DNA of 5,627 bases from the NCBI GenBank assembly GCA_016200035.1, contig JACQFM010000118.1:1-5627 (forward strand), in the 5' to 3' direction. How positions within the stretch are numbered: the first letter of the stretch is position 1; each line of letters opens with the position of its first letter. Below are positions 1 to 5,627 of the stretch, one piece after another. The stretch comes from Nitrososphaerota archaeon (GTDB taxonomy: Archaea > Thermoproteota > Nitrososphaeria > Nitrososphaerales > Nitrosopumilaceae). A program made the translations under genes and the position numbers. The notes beneath the pieces were generated by a model. The model saw only the letters and a program-made list of their open reading frames with translations, was not told where the DNA came from and ran no database searches.

Positions 1-668
1 CAGAGATCGCAACTGGTTGGATTAGAAATGTAGAAAAATTTGTCAAAGTTGGAGAAAAGAAAGTGCTTATTGTAAAGCGTGTAAATTCAGCAAGATCCGA
101 GATAGATTTGTCTCTAAAACAGGTTTCAGGTGATCAAAAGAAGCAGAAACTTTTAGAACTAAAAAGAAATGAAAAGGAAATGACTCTTATTGAAAACTTG
201 AAGACAAAGGCTGGACTTTCACGAACTGAAGTGGAAAAATTGGAAGATGTTTTGGCTAGTAATTTTAATTCAGTATATGATGCATTTACAGAAATTGTTT
301 CTAAGGGGATTAACGTATTAGATGGACTAGATCTATCTAAAAAGGTAATTTCTGCAATAGAAGAGATCAGCTCCAAGATTCAGGTTCCTCATGTAGAGAT
401 TCGTGGTGTTTTAGAGCTTACTTGTACAAAACCCAATGGGGTTGAAATTATTAAAAAAGCGCTTCTTGACGCCATAGAAAATAAGGACGTCAATGCAGAA
501 ATTAGTTACATTGGTGCGCCAAAATATCGTCTCACCATTTCTGCACAAGATTTTAAAACTGCAGAAAAAGCACTAAAGCCCATCCTTTCTTCAATCCAAA
601 CTGGTATTGAGAAGAAAGGTGGTACATTCAAGTTCGCAAGAGAAGAATCAAAGAAGACCCGAGAGTAA
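1..668 (+). CDS. eif2a: Translation initiation factor aIF2 subunit alpha (5'-truncated)
   Basis: This is the alpha subunit of the heterotrimeric factor aIF2, which carries initiator Met-tRNA to the small ribosomal subunit in the cytoplasm. The frame is open from base 3 to the TAA at 666-668, giving 221 visible residues. Archaeal family members are usually about 260-275 residues, so roughly 45 N-terminal residues lie outside the window, and any internal GTG near position 63 is not the true start. Visible residues 1-40 are the second half of the S1/OB domain, ending in the typical IDLSLKQV strand. Residues of about 45-125 form the helical middle domain. Residues of about 130-215 form the alpha/beta domain that contacts gamma, with the conserved PNGVEIIKKAL and GAPKYRLTI stretches. 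In the register of human eIF2-alpha Ser51 the residue is Ala (visible residue 3, in EIATGWIRN). Nop10 follows after 6 nt, an arrangement common in archaea, so the two are probably co-transcribed. Confidence 0.96.
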   Translation, partial: EIATGWIRNVEKFVKVGEKKVLIVKRVNSARSEIDLSLKQVSGDQKKQKLLELKRNEKEMTLIENLKTKAGLSRTEVEKLEDVLASNFNSVYDAFTEIVSKGINVLDGLDLSKKVISAIEEISSKIQVPHVEIRGVLELTCTKPNGVEIIKKALLDAIENKDVNAEISYIGAPKYRLTISAQDFKTAEKALKPILSSIQTGIEKKGGTFKFAREESKKTRE

Positions 669-674
669 TATCTC

Positions 675-830
675 ATGCGATTTCAGATGCGAAAATGTGT
701 CAATTGCAAAAGATACACGCTTAAAGATGAATGCCCAATATGTGATAGTAAAACAGTTACAGTTCATCCAGGAAAGTATTCGCCTGATGACAAGTATGCA
801 AGATATCGTATTTCCGATCGATACAAGTAA
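675..830 (+). CDS. nop10: H/ACA ribonucleoprotein Nop10 (aNop10)
   Basis: This 51-residue protein is the archaeal Nop10, which binds the catalytic subunit Cbf5 in H/ACA guide-RNA particles that make pseudouridine in rRNA. It starts MRFQMRKCVNCKRYTL and has a four-cysteine zinc ribbon (C8, C11, C20, C23; CxxC-x8-CxxC). A conserved tail follows, with HPGKYSPDDKYARYR at residues 31-45, which is the Cbf5-contacting part in the family. The length fits the usual 50-60 residues. The ATG at 675 is preferred over the in-frame ATG at 687 because family members keep several residues before the first CxxC; a GAGAG about 10 nt upstream is a weak possible ribosome binding site. The gene sits 6 nt after aIF2-alpha, a known archaeal pairing, and is short enough to be skipped by automatic length cut-offs. 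Confidence 0.95.
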   Translation: MRFQMRKCVNCKRYTLKDECPICDSKTVTVHPGKYSPDDKYARYRISDRYK

Positions 831-845
831 TCTTTAGTTAAGCTA

Positions 846-874
846 CTTTTGTCATTTTTGTGATTAAGGTTTTT
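846..874 (+). terminator. Possible poly-T terminator after aIF2-alpha/nop10
   Basis: Three T tracts (847-850, 855-859 and 870-874) lie 16-44 nt past the nop10 stop in the convergent spacer 831-888. Archaeal RNA polymerase commonly terminates on T-rich tracts of the non-template strand without a strong hairpin, and I see no hairpin here. On the minus strand, after the aglB stop, no comparable T tract is visible in this spacer, so aglB transcripts may run into antisense of nop10. This is inferred from base composition only. Confidence 0.35.
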
Positions 875-888
875 AAAGCATTAATTTA

Positions 889-3570
889 CTATCCGAATGG
901 TTTTATGATAACCTTACTTACGCGAGCCGATTCTGGATCCATAGGTTGATTATTGGTTTGATCTGTTGGTAAAGATGCTATTTTATCAACTACTTCCATT
1001 CCGGATATTACTTGACCAAATATTGTGTACTGACCATCAAGCCATGGTGCATCACCTAACATTATATAAAATTGTGAACTAGCACTATTGATATCAGAGC
1101 CACGCGCCATAGACAAAACATATTTTGTGTGCTTCAAACTACTAAATTCAGGGGCAATAGTATAACCTGCGTCCCCCATTCCCCACGTATCTCGTGACTT
1201 TGATTTCGTGTTCGGATCACCACCTTGGATAACAAAACCAGGTATTATCCGATGAAATATCGTGCCATCATAGAATCCTGAATTTGTGAGCTTCTTGAAG
1301 TTAGCAACAGTCTTGGGAGCAACGTCCTCTTTGAAAGCAATTACTATATCACCAAATTTGGTTGAAAGAACGGCAACATCACCTGTCGGTTTTACACTAG
1401 ATTGAGTTTCTACTTTACTAGCACTCGATTCTGGTACGTATTTGTGGTTCACTTCATATACTAGTACCGCTGAAACTGGACCAGAATCTTTTCTATCTAA
1501 GCTGGGTGATGAATACACCAGCTTTAGGGGACCATCACTATTGATGTCGTACTTGACTGTTTTGATATAAACTCCAGTGTAACCTGGCTTGTAATTTCCT
1601 GACTGGACATGTGTATTAAGATCAAGGTAAGTTACAGCCTTGAAAGGGAACATTTTTCCTAGTAGAGTATTTTCCCAGAAGTAGTCCTTTGGAGTAAATC
1701 CATCTGATTCGACAAACTTGGATGGATCTTCGCCAGAGATTCGCATAAACCACTGCTTCTTGGATTCATCACCACCGCCCCCAAGAATATAAAGCTCTTG
1801 ACCCGCTGAAACAAACTTTTGTGCAACTACATAGACAACAACATAATCAGCGTGCAGTTCATTTAGAATTTGCCATCCTTTATCAGGTGTACTTAAGAAC
1901 ATCTTTCCTATTTTTGCAATGACCCAATCAATCAAGGTAGCATTATCTGCCAATGATCTTCGCTCACTAACAGTGGTTATCCAGTAACCATAGTCCCACC
2001 ATGATGCAACTACAGCATCCTTTGGAGTGTTATTTTTTATCCAGTTCAAAGTTGCTGGCCAGTCATCTGTTACAATAGAAAAATTAGATCCACCATTAAG
2101 AATGGTGGGTGGACCTTTTGTTATTACTACCCAATTAGCGTTTGCAGGAAAAATAGTTGGTACTAAAAGAAGAGCTATTAAAACAACTACATAAGATATT
2201 TTTGTAATTCTTCCTGTGACAGGACGTGCTTTTTTTCCTTGTACTATTCTTTTTTTAAGTACTTCAGCTGTAATCGCAGTCAGCCCAATGGATGATAAAA
2301 TAATCACAGAAATGGCAGTGAATAGCTCTAATCTTGCAAAAGTTGCACCTGCATAAACACCTACAATACCCATGATAAGGGCAAAGATTGTCATCTCATT
2401 CTTGATACCTACAGTTGTAGGAGCATTCTGATTATCAGCGCTTTTTCTGAAAATAAGCCATATTCCTATACCTGCAAAAAGTAGCAATACGGAAAGAAAG
2501 CTAAAGTTTGAAACAAGATTTGGTGTCTGGTGCTCAGCAACAGAATCTACCAAGGGGTTCTCACTTGTTAGGAATGGATTAATCGCGTTAAGATATCGAA
2601 AACTTGGCAATCCTATAACCTTGGAACTAATTATTGTAATTGCGGCTATAATGGAACCACCTAAAATTGCCAAGCCATTACGCAATCGGGTTTCTTCTTT
2701 ACTAAATTTCTGTACAAGTATCACTATGATTAGAAATATAGTCGGAGCAATTAACGAAAATCCACCTATACCGGTAAGAAAGCTAAGTCCAGGCCTCGCG
2801 AACGAAACAGATGCAGCAACACAAACAGCTACAAACGTTGGAATTGCAAATAGTAGGAATTTATGATCTTTTCTTACAAACGGAAGAGCAATTATAAACA
2901 AAGATAATGGAATTAGGAAAAATTGAATTCCTCCCCATGACGCAAAACCTATAGCTAGAAAAATTCCACCGCCAACTAACTTTGCAGAGGCAACCTTTCG
3001 GTTGTGTGCTTTCAGTGCGCTAAGAAATAGATATAGGGCTAACAAACCGTAAAAAAGGCCTACCGGTTCCGATTTGAACCAGCCTATTGTACCCCTAACT
3101 ATTATTGCGGGCGATAGTGCAAAGAAAAGTGAAGCAAAAAGACCTGCAGTTGTACCCCCTATCACTCTTACCAATGCAAAAATAACTATGGCAGTAATGG
3201 AGCCGAAAACAACGGGAAGGATGATTGTGAAATTATAAAGACTTGAACCTGCTCCAAAAATCTTATACAAAAATGCAGCTGTAAAGTGCAAGGTAACTTG
3301 TGATGTACTATAAACATCTCTTCCATACGGATACCAACTCATATCATCATGCCAGTGAACATATGCATCTATTCCATTTTTTAGAAGATATTCAGTTGCT
3401 CTATAATTAAAAAAGGGATCAAATTCGTTCAATTGAAGACCAAAATCTGCAGCTTGAGACCTTACCATTGCAGATATAGAAAAAGAAATTGCTAGAACTG
3501 CAATAATTAGTAGATGATGAAGCTGAAACTCAAAAGTACCAACCCTGAACAATTTAGAATCAGAAATCAA
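889..3570 (-). CDS. aglB: AglB/STT3 oligosaccharyltransferase fused to a C-terminal cyclophilin
   Basis: This 893-residue membrane protein is an AglB-type oligosaccharyltransferase, which moves a lipid-linked glycan onto Asn-X-Ser/Thr sites of exported proteins. About 13 hydrophobic segments span residues 17-476 (first 17-36, last about 457-476), as expected for STT3, with the C-terminal part outside the membrane. Motifs seen: first DXD-type E49-F-D51; second DXD position K166-S-E168 in GWFKSEP (the usual Asp is replaced by Lys); SVAEH with E346; a conserved R413 in ARLEL; WWDYG at 525-529; and a DK-type motif D601xxK604xxxF608 before I611. After a Ser-rich linker (about 711-730), residues 731-893 are a whole cyclophilin: FHRIIPGFVIQGGD with R774, F779 and Q782; A822; SSQFY at 831-835; WLDG at 843-846; Tyr848 replaces the human His126. 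The start is TTG at 3570: an in-frame TAA at 3598-3600 leaves no ATG upstream, and the first ATG (residue 35) would delete the first membrane segment. The gene lies 30 nt behind the hydrolase gene. Confidence 0.93.
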   Translation of the reverse strand: MISDSKLFRVGTFEFQLHHLLIIAVLAISFSISAMVRSQAADFGLQLNEFDPFFNYRATEYLLKNGIDAYVHWHDDMSWYPYGRDVYSTSQVTLHFTAAFLYKIFGAGSSLYNFTIILPVVFGSITAIVIFALVRVIGGTTAGLFASLFFALSPAIIVRGTIGWFKSEPVGLFYGLLALYLFLSALKAHNRKVASAKLVGGGIFLAIGFASWGGIQFFLIPLSLFIIALPFVRKDHKFLLFAIPTFVAVCVAASVSFARPGLSFLTGIGGFSLIAPTIFLIIVILVQKFSKEETRLRNGLAILGGSIIAAITIISSKVIGLPSFRYLNAINPFLTSENPLVDSVAEHQTPNLVSNFSFLSVLLLFAGIGIWLIFRKSADNQNAPTTVGIKNEMTIFALIMGIVGVYAGATFARLELFTAISVIILSSIGLTAITAEVLKKRIVQGKKARPVTGRITKISYVVVLIALLLVPTIFPANANWVVITKGPPTILNGGSNFSIVTDDWPATLNWIKNNTPKDAVVASWWDYGYWITTVSERRSLADNATLIDWVIAKIGKMFLSTPDKGWQILNELHADYVVVYVVAQKFVSAGQELYILGGGGDESKKQWFMRISGEDPSKFVESDGFTPKDYFWENTLLGKMFPFKAVTYLDLNTHVQSGNYKPGYTGVYIKTVKYDINSDGPLKLVYSSPSLDRKDSGPVSAVLVYEVNHKYVPESSASKVETQSSVKPTGDVAVLSTKFGDIVIAFKEDVAPKTVANFKKLTNSGFYDGTIFHRIIPGFVIQGGDPNTKSKSRDTWGMGDAGYTIAPEFSSLKHTKYVLSMARGSDINSASSQFYIMLGDAPWLDGQYTIFGQVISGMEVVDKIASLPTDQTNNQPMDPESARVSKVIIKPFG

Positions 3571-3600
3571 ACCTAACTTGCATGCAAATTGCTGGGTTTA

Positions 3601-4257
3601 TTACTCTTTTGTGAGAATTTGAACTTCACAGGATTTTACCATGGCCTTGAATTCTTTTGCATCAACTTCACTTCCAACTATGGTTCCATAGTGCATGGGG
3701 ATAGCAATCTTTGGCTTTATTTTTTCTGTAGCCTTTACAGCCTCCTTTGCAGTCATCACATATGTGCCACTTACTGGTACAAGTAAAATGTCTGGTTGCA
3801 AATCCGTCATTTCCGGAATAAGATCAGAATCACCAGTATGATAAATGGAAATATTTTCTATATTTACAATGAATCCTATCTTGTTATCTTCCTTTGGGTG
3901 AAAAGGCTTGGATGTATCAGGATTTATCTTATCGATATTGTAAGCATGTACGGCCTTTATTTTCACATTATTTACAACTTTTTCTTGCCCAGGTAAAATA
4001 CCTATTAATTCCCCGTAGGTAACCTTTGATATTTGAGACACACACTCCTTTGCAGCAATAATAACTGTATCAGATGAGGAAGTATTTTTCAAATCTTCAA
4101 GGCTCAGGTGATCAAAATGATTATGAGAGATCAAGACTATATCGGCTGGTATCGGTCTGCTTAACTTATACGGATCAATACAGATAGTCAATCCTTTTTC
4201 CAAGGAAAATGTATCGTGACCGTGCCATCGTATTTTGATTCCTTTGTATTCAAACAT
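3601..4257 (-). CDS. UPF0173-like metallo-beta-lactamase-fold hydrolase
   Basis: This predicted soluble cytoplasmic metal-dependent hydrolase of 218 residues has the metallo-beta-lactamase fold. Numbered from the ATG at 4257, the N-terminal strand contains IRWHGHDTF. The metal motif HNHFDH is at 45-50 (H45, H47, D49, H50). Further candidate ligands are H104 (KAVHAYN), D143 (HTGDSD) and H189 (PMHYGT). The size and the single-domain layout match the UPF0173/YtkL-type family, whose substrate is not established; no substrate can be read from the sequence. An in-frame TTG at 4281 would add 8 residues and sit 1 nt after the PIN stop. I prefer the ATG because the extension is not family-like, and AGGT lies just upstream of the ATG, although closer than a normal ribosome binding site. 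It lies between the PIN and aglB genes on the same strand. Whether it has any role in glycosylation or translation is unknown. Confidence 0.9.
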   Translation of the reverse strand: MFEYKGIKIRWHGHDTFSLEKGLTICIDPYKLSRPIPADIVLISHNHFDHLSLEDLKNTSSSDTVIIAAKECVSQISKVTYGELIGILPGQEKVVNNVKIKAVHAYNIDKINPDTSKPFHPKEDNKIGFIVNIENISIYHTGDSDLIPEMTDLQPDILLVPVSGTYVMTAKEAVKATEKIKPKIAIPMHYGTIVGSEVDAKEFKAMVKSCEVQILTKE

Positions 4258-4280
4258 AACCTGACATAAATATTTGGTCA

Positions 4281-4290
4281 AGTTAAATTT
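4281..4290 (-). promoter_or_regulatory. Possible TATA-like element before the hydrolase gene
   Basis: On the minus strand, AAATTTAACT lies about 24-33 nt upstream of the hydrolase ATG and is preceded by an A-rich GTAAA that could act as a BRE. The distance would suit a leaderless or short-leader archaeal transcript. It overlaps the 3' end of the PIN gene, in AT-rich DNA where such matches arise by chance, so it would at most be an internal promoter in the cluster. Confidence 0.22.
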
Positions 4291-4665
4291 TACTAGTTTC
4301 TAAAACAATTCTGTTATTTGTCATTGAGAGTACTGTTCCACCAAAGTTTCTTATTCTCTTTTTAAGATTAGCATCAACAGTAGCTATTATTCCCTTTCTT
4401 TGTTTAACGTATGATATTATAGCATCATCGACAGAATTTCCGGCAATTTTGATTTTTTTAAAATTTTTTATTATTAAAAGACCATTGTTTGCTGAACTTT
4501 TTTTTTAAGATCCTGCCCTCTAGAAAGTTTTTCAAGTTCATTTATAACAATATCTGGCACAACAAATTCGATTGTTCCAAGCTCCGTTTCAAGATTGGAA
4601 ATATTTTTTATATGTTCAGATGCCAAGAGCATCAAAAAACTTGTGTCACAAATAACTTCAACCAA
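4283..4665 (-). pseudogene. PIN-domain nuclease, Fcf1/Utp24-like, split by a one-base frameshift
   Basis: This is a PIN-domain protein of the Fcf1/Utp24-like archaeal type (COG1412-like), thought to be an endoribonuclease of rRNA processing. As given, the frame from TTG at 4665 stops at 4474-4476 after 63 residues. If the reading shifts by -1 within the nine-A run (T run on plus, 4498-4506), it continues to TAA at 4283-4285 and gives 127 residues. The joined protein has the whole PIN acidic set: D7 in VICDTSF, E43 in INELEKL, D80/D81 in GNSVDDAII and D98 in IATVDANLKK, followed by the final strands GGTVLSMTNNRIVLE. The 63-residue piece alone lacks half of this site. The start must be TTG because the codon just before it is an in-frame TAG and D7 sits in the first strand. 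The gene overlaps the aIF2-gamma stop by 8 nt; a PIN gene next to aIF2-gamma is a recurrent archaeal arrangement. It is either a sequencing error, a real mutation, or a recoded gene. Confidence 0.87.
4498..4506 (-). other. Nine-A homopolymer at the frame change in the PIN gene
   Basis: The sense strand reads CTT followed by nine A and then GTTCAG. In the starting frame this is Leu-Lys-Lys-Lys-Val-Gln and runs into TAA. One extra A (or two fewer) gives Lys-Ser-Ser-Ala-Asn-Asn-Gly-Leu-Leu-Ile-Ile-Lys, which joins smoothly to the second half of the PIN domain. The run can accommodate a -1 ribosomal slip (A AAA AAA) or polymerase slippage, and is equally a classic place for a base-calling error. 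Confidence 0.8.
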
Positions 4666-5627
4666 CTACTACACCAGCCCCTATCAATCTCCACCTCTCC
4701 ACTATCCTTCTACTTATAGCAACCCTGTTTTTTTCAAAAAGACATACTGGTCTTCTAAATTGAACTTCCACCTTTTCTCCTCTTACACTTGTTACTTTCG
4801 ATAAAACTGGGGCAGTTCCTATACTTAGTCTTAATGACTCACCCATTTGTATTGATGAGACTTTGATTTCCTCCATTGATCCTACCGCAGTATCAAAAAG
4901 ATTCACTTCAATAGTTGCATTGTAAGAATTTTCTGGTAACGTTTGTGGCTTGCCAACTACAGAACCAATCAGTGAGTCACTTCGAGTCATAGAAGGATCT
5001 AATTTTGTACCTATTGCTACCAACCCGCCAGGTTTAACTTCGTCTACAAGACCGGCACCTGTTCCAAGTGAAGATACCTCAGTAATAATTGGTTCATATT
5101 TTCCATTTTTCTCATTTGCTAGTCCTGGTTTTATCTCGATTTCATCACCAACTCTTAAGATACCTTGTATTATGCTTCCTCCTATTACCCCTCCTTTGAT
5201 ATTTTTTATTTTTGTACCAGGTTTGTTAACATCAAAGGAACGCAATACATGCATAACAATAGTTTTTGATTCGTCTCTTTTGGGGGTTGGAATTGTGCTT
5301 TCGATTGCACCTATTAGTGCATCCATGTTGAGTTTTGACTGAGCAGAAATCGGAATTATAGGAGCTTTGGCTGCATTAGTTCCTTTTACAAACTTGACAA
5401 TATCATTATAGTTTGACAGTGCATCTTCGTAGGAGACCAAGTCAGCCTTATTCTGGGCAAGAACTATTTGTTGTATTCCAAGTGTTTGCAGGGCAAGCAA
5501 GTGCTCTTTTGTCTGTGGTTGAGGAACCTTTTCATTTGCTGCAATAACCAATACTGCACCATCAATTAAGGCAGACCCTGAAAGCATGTTGGCCATAAGA
5601 CTTTCATGTCCTGGACTGTCAACAAAA
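4658..5627 (-). CDS. eif2g: Translation initiation factor aIF2 subunit gamma (5'-truncated)
   Basis: This is the GTP-binding core subunit of aIF2, an EF-Tu-like GTPase that binds initiator tRNA and the alpha and beta subunits in the cytoplasm. The frame runs off the right edge: codons upstream of the ATG at 5596 are open and encode FVDSPGHESL, so that ATG is internal. About 322 residues are visible, against roughly 410 for the family, so the P-loop (G1) and switch 1 lie outside the window. Visible elements, numbered from that Phe: G3 DSPGH at 3-7; the family-typical NEKVPQPQTKEHL at about 31-43; G4 NKAD at 59-62; G5 SAQ at 94-96. Beta-barrel domain II begins near residue 118, with GTKIKNIKGGVIGGSI inside it, and domain III ends in a typical RRIVERWRLIGAGVVVG. 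The TGA at 4658-4660 lies within the start of the PIN gene, which suggests translational coupling. I see no disruption in the visible part. Confidence 0.96.
   Translation of the reverse strand, partial: FVDSPGHESLMANMLSGSALIDGAVLVIAANEKVPQPQTKEHLLALQTLGIQQIVLAQNKADLVSYEDALSNYNDIVKFVKGTNAAKAPIIPISAQSKLNMDALIGAIESTIPTPKRDESKTIVMHVLRSFDVNKPGTKIKNIKGGVIGGSIIQGILRVGDEIEIKPGLANEKNGKYEPIITEVSSLGTGAGLVDEVKPGGLVAIGTKLDPSMTRSDSLIGSVVGKPQTLPENSYNATIEVNLFDTAVGSMEEIKVSSIQMGESLRLSIGTAPVLSKVTSVRGEKVEVQFRRPVCLFEKNRVAISRRIVERWRLIGAGVVVG

Noticed and set aside
607..837. 76-codon plus-strand frame over the aIF2-alpha/nop10 junction
   Set aside because: It is out of frame with both recognised proteins, shows no family features, and is explained as a shadow of them.
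867..879. TTTTTAAA / TTTAAAAA resembling a TATA box in the convergent spacer
   Set aside because: No gene starts in the right direction on either strand nearby; both flanking genes end here.
2621..2866. Plus-strand frame opposite the AglB membrane region
   Set aside because: It lies antisense to codons of a clearly coding transmembrane region; its composition is a by-product of that.
3578..3587. Ten-base palindrome TTGCATGCAA just upstream of the aglB start, a possible operator
   Set aside because: Palindromes of this size are expected several times by chance in a window of this length, and there is no second copy or flanking extension.
3595..3603. TATA-like TAATAAACC on the minus strand about 25-33 nt before the aglB TTG
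   Set aside because: It overlaps the hydrolase stop codon, is a weak match in AT-rich DNA, and the 30-nt gap fits simple co-transcription equally well.
4258..4281. TTG at 4281 as the start of the hydrolase gene
   Set aside because: The ATG at 4257 gives a family-like N-terminus directly before the first beta strand; the extra eight residues add nothing recognisable.
4474..4665. The 63-residue PIN fragment as a genuine stand-alone small protein
   Set aside because: It lacks half of the PIN acidic site, and the missing half follows at once in the neighbouring frame.
4950..5342. 130-codon plus-strand frame opposite aIF2-gamma
   Set aside because: It is fully antisense to a conserved GTPase with an intact frame; Pro/Ser-rich content and no start signal suggest a shadow.

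Overview
The window is archaeal. It carries two subunits of the archaeal/eukaryal-type initiation factor aIF2 (alpha and gamma), the H/ACA RNP protein Nop10, and an AglB/STT3-type oligosaccharyltransferase. The DNA is AT-rich and densely coded, and at least two minus-strand genes must start at TTG because in-frame stops rule out any upstream ATG. My best guess is a member of the Thaumarchaeota (Nitrososphaeria, Nitrosopumilus-like). That is a judgement from protein style and base composition, not from a marker gene or a search.

Layout: on the plus strand, the window opens inside the aIF2-alpha gene (to 668), followed after 6 nt by a short nop10 gene (675-830) that is easily missed because of its 51-codon length. 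A 58-bp convergent spacer (831-888) separates this pair from a minus-strand cluster that reads leftward from the right edge: aIF2-gamma (5' end beyond the window), a PIN-domain nuclease overlapping its stop by 8 nt, a UPF0173-like metallo-beta-lactamase-fold hydrolase, and a large AglB gene. Spacings in the cluster are -8, about 25 and 30 nt, so co-transcription is plausible. There is no gene-free stretch over 300 bp, and I saw no tRNA, rRNA, CRISPR array, mobile element or long repeat.

Functional picture: aIF2-alpha and aIF2-gamma are two parts of the factor that delivers initiator tRNA. Nop10 and the Fcf1/Utp24-like PIN protein belong to rRNA modification and processing. So most of the window is translation and ribosome biogenesis, with a protein N-glycosylation gene at the distal end of the minus cluster.

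Three points stand out. (1) The AglB protein continues in one open frame into a complete cyclophilin domain, giving an 893-residue oligosaccharyltransferase-prolyl isomerase fusion whose isomerase should face the cell exterior. (2) The same protein has Lys where the second DXD metal-binding motif normally has Asp. (3) The PIN gene is split by a one-base shift inside a run of nine A (sense strand); the repaired protein has a complete active site, so this is a sequencing error, a fresh mutation, or a slippage/recoding site.
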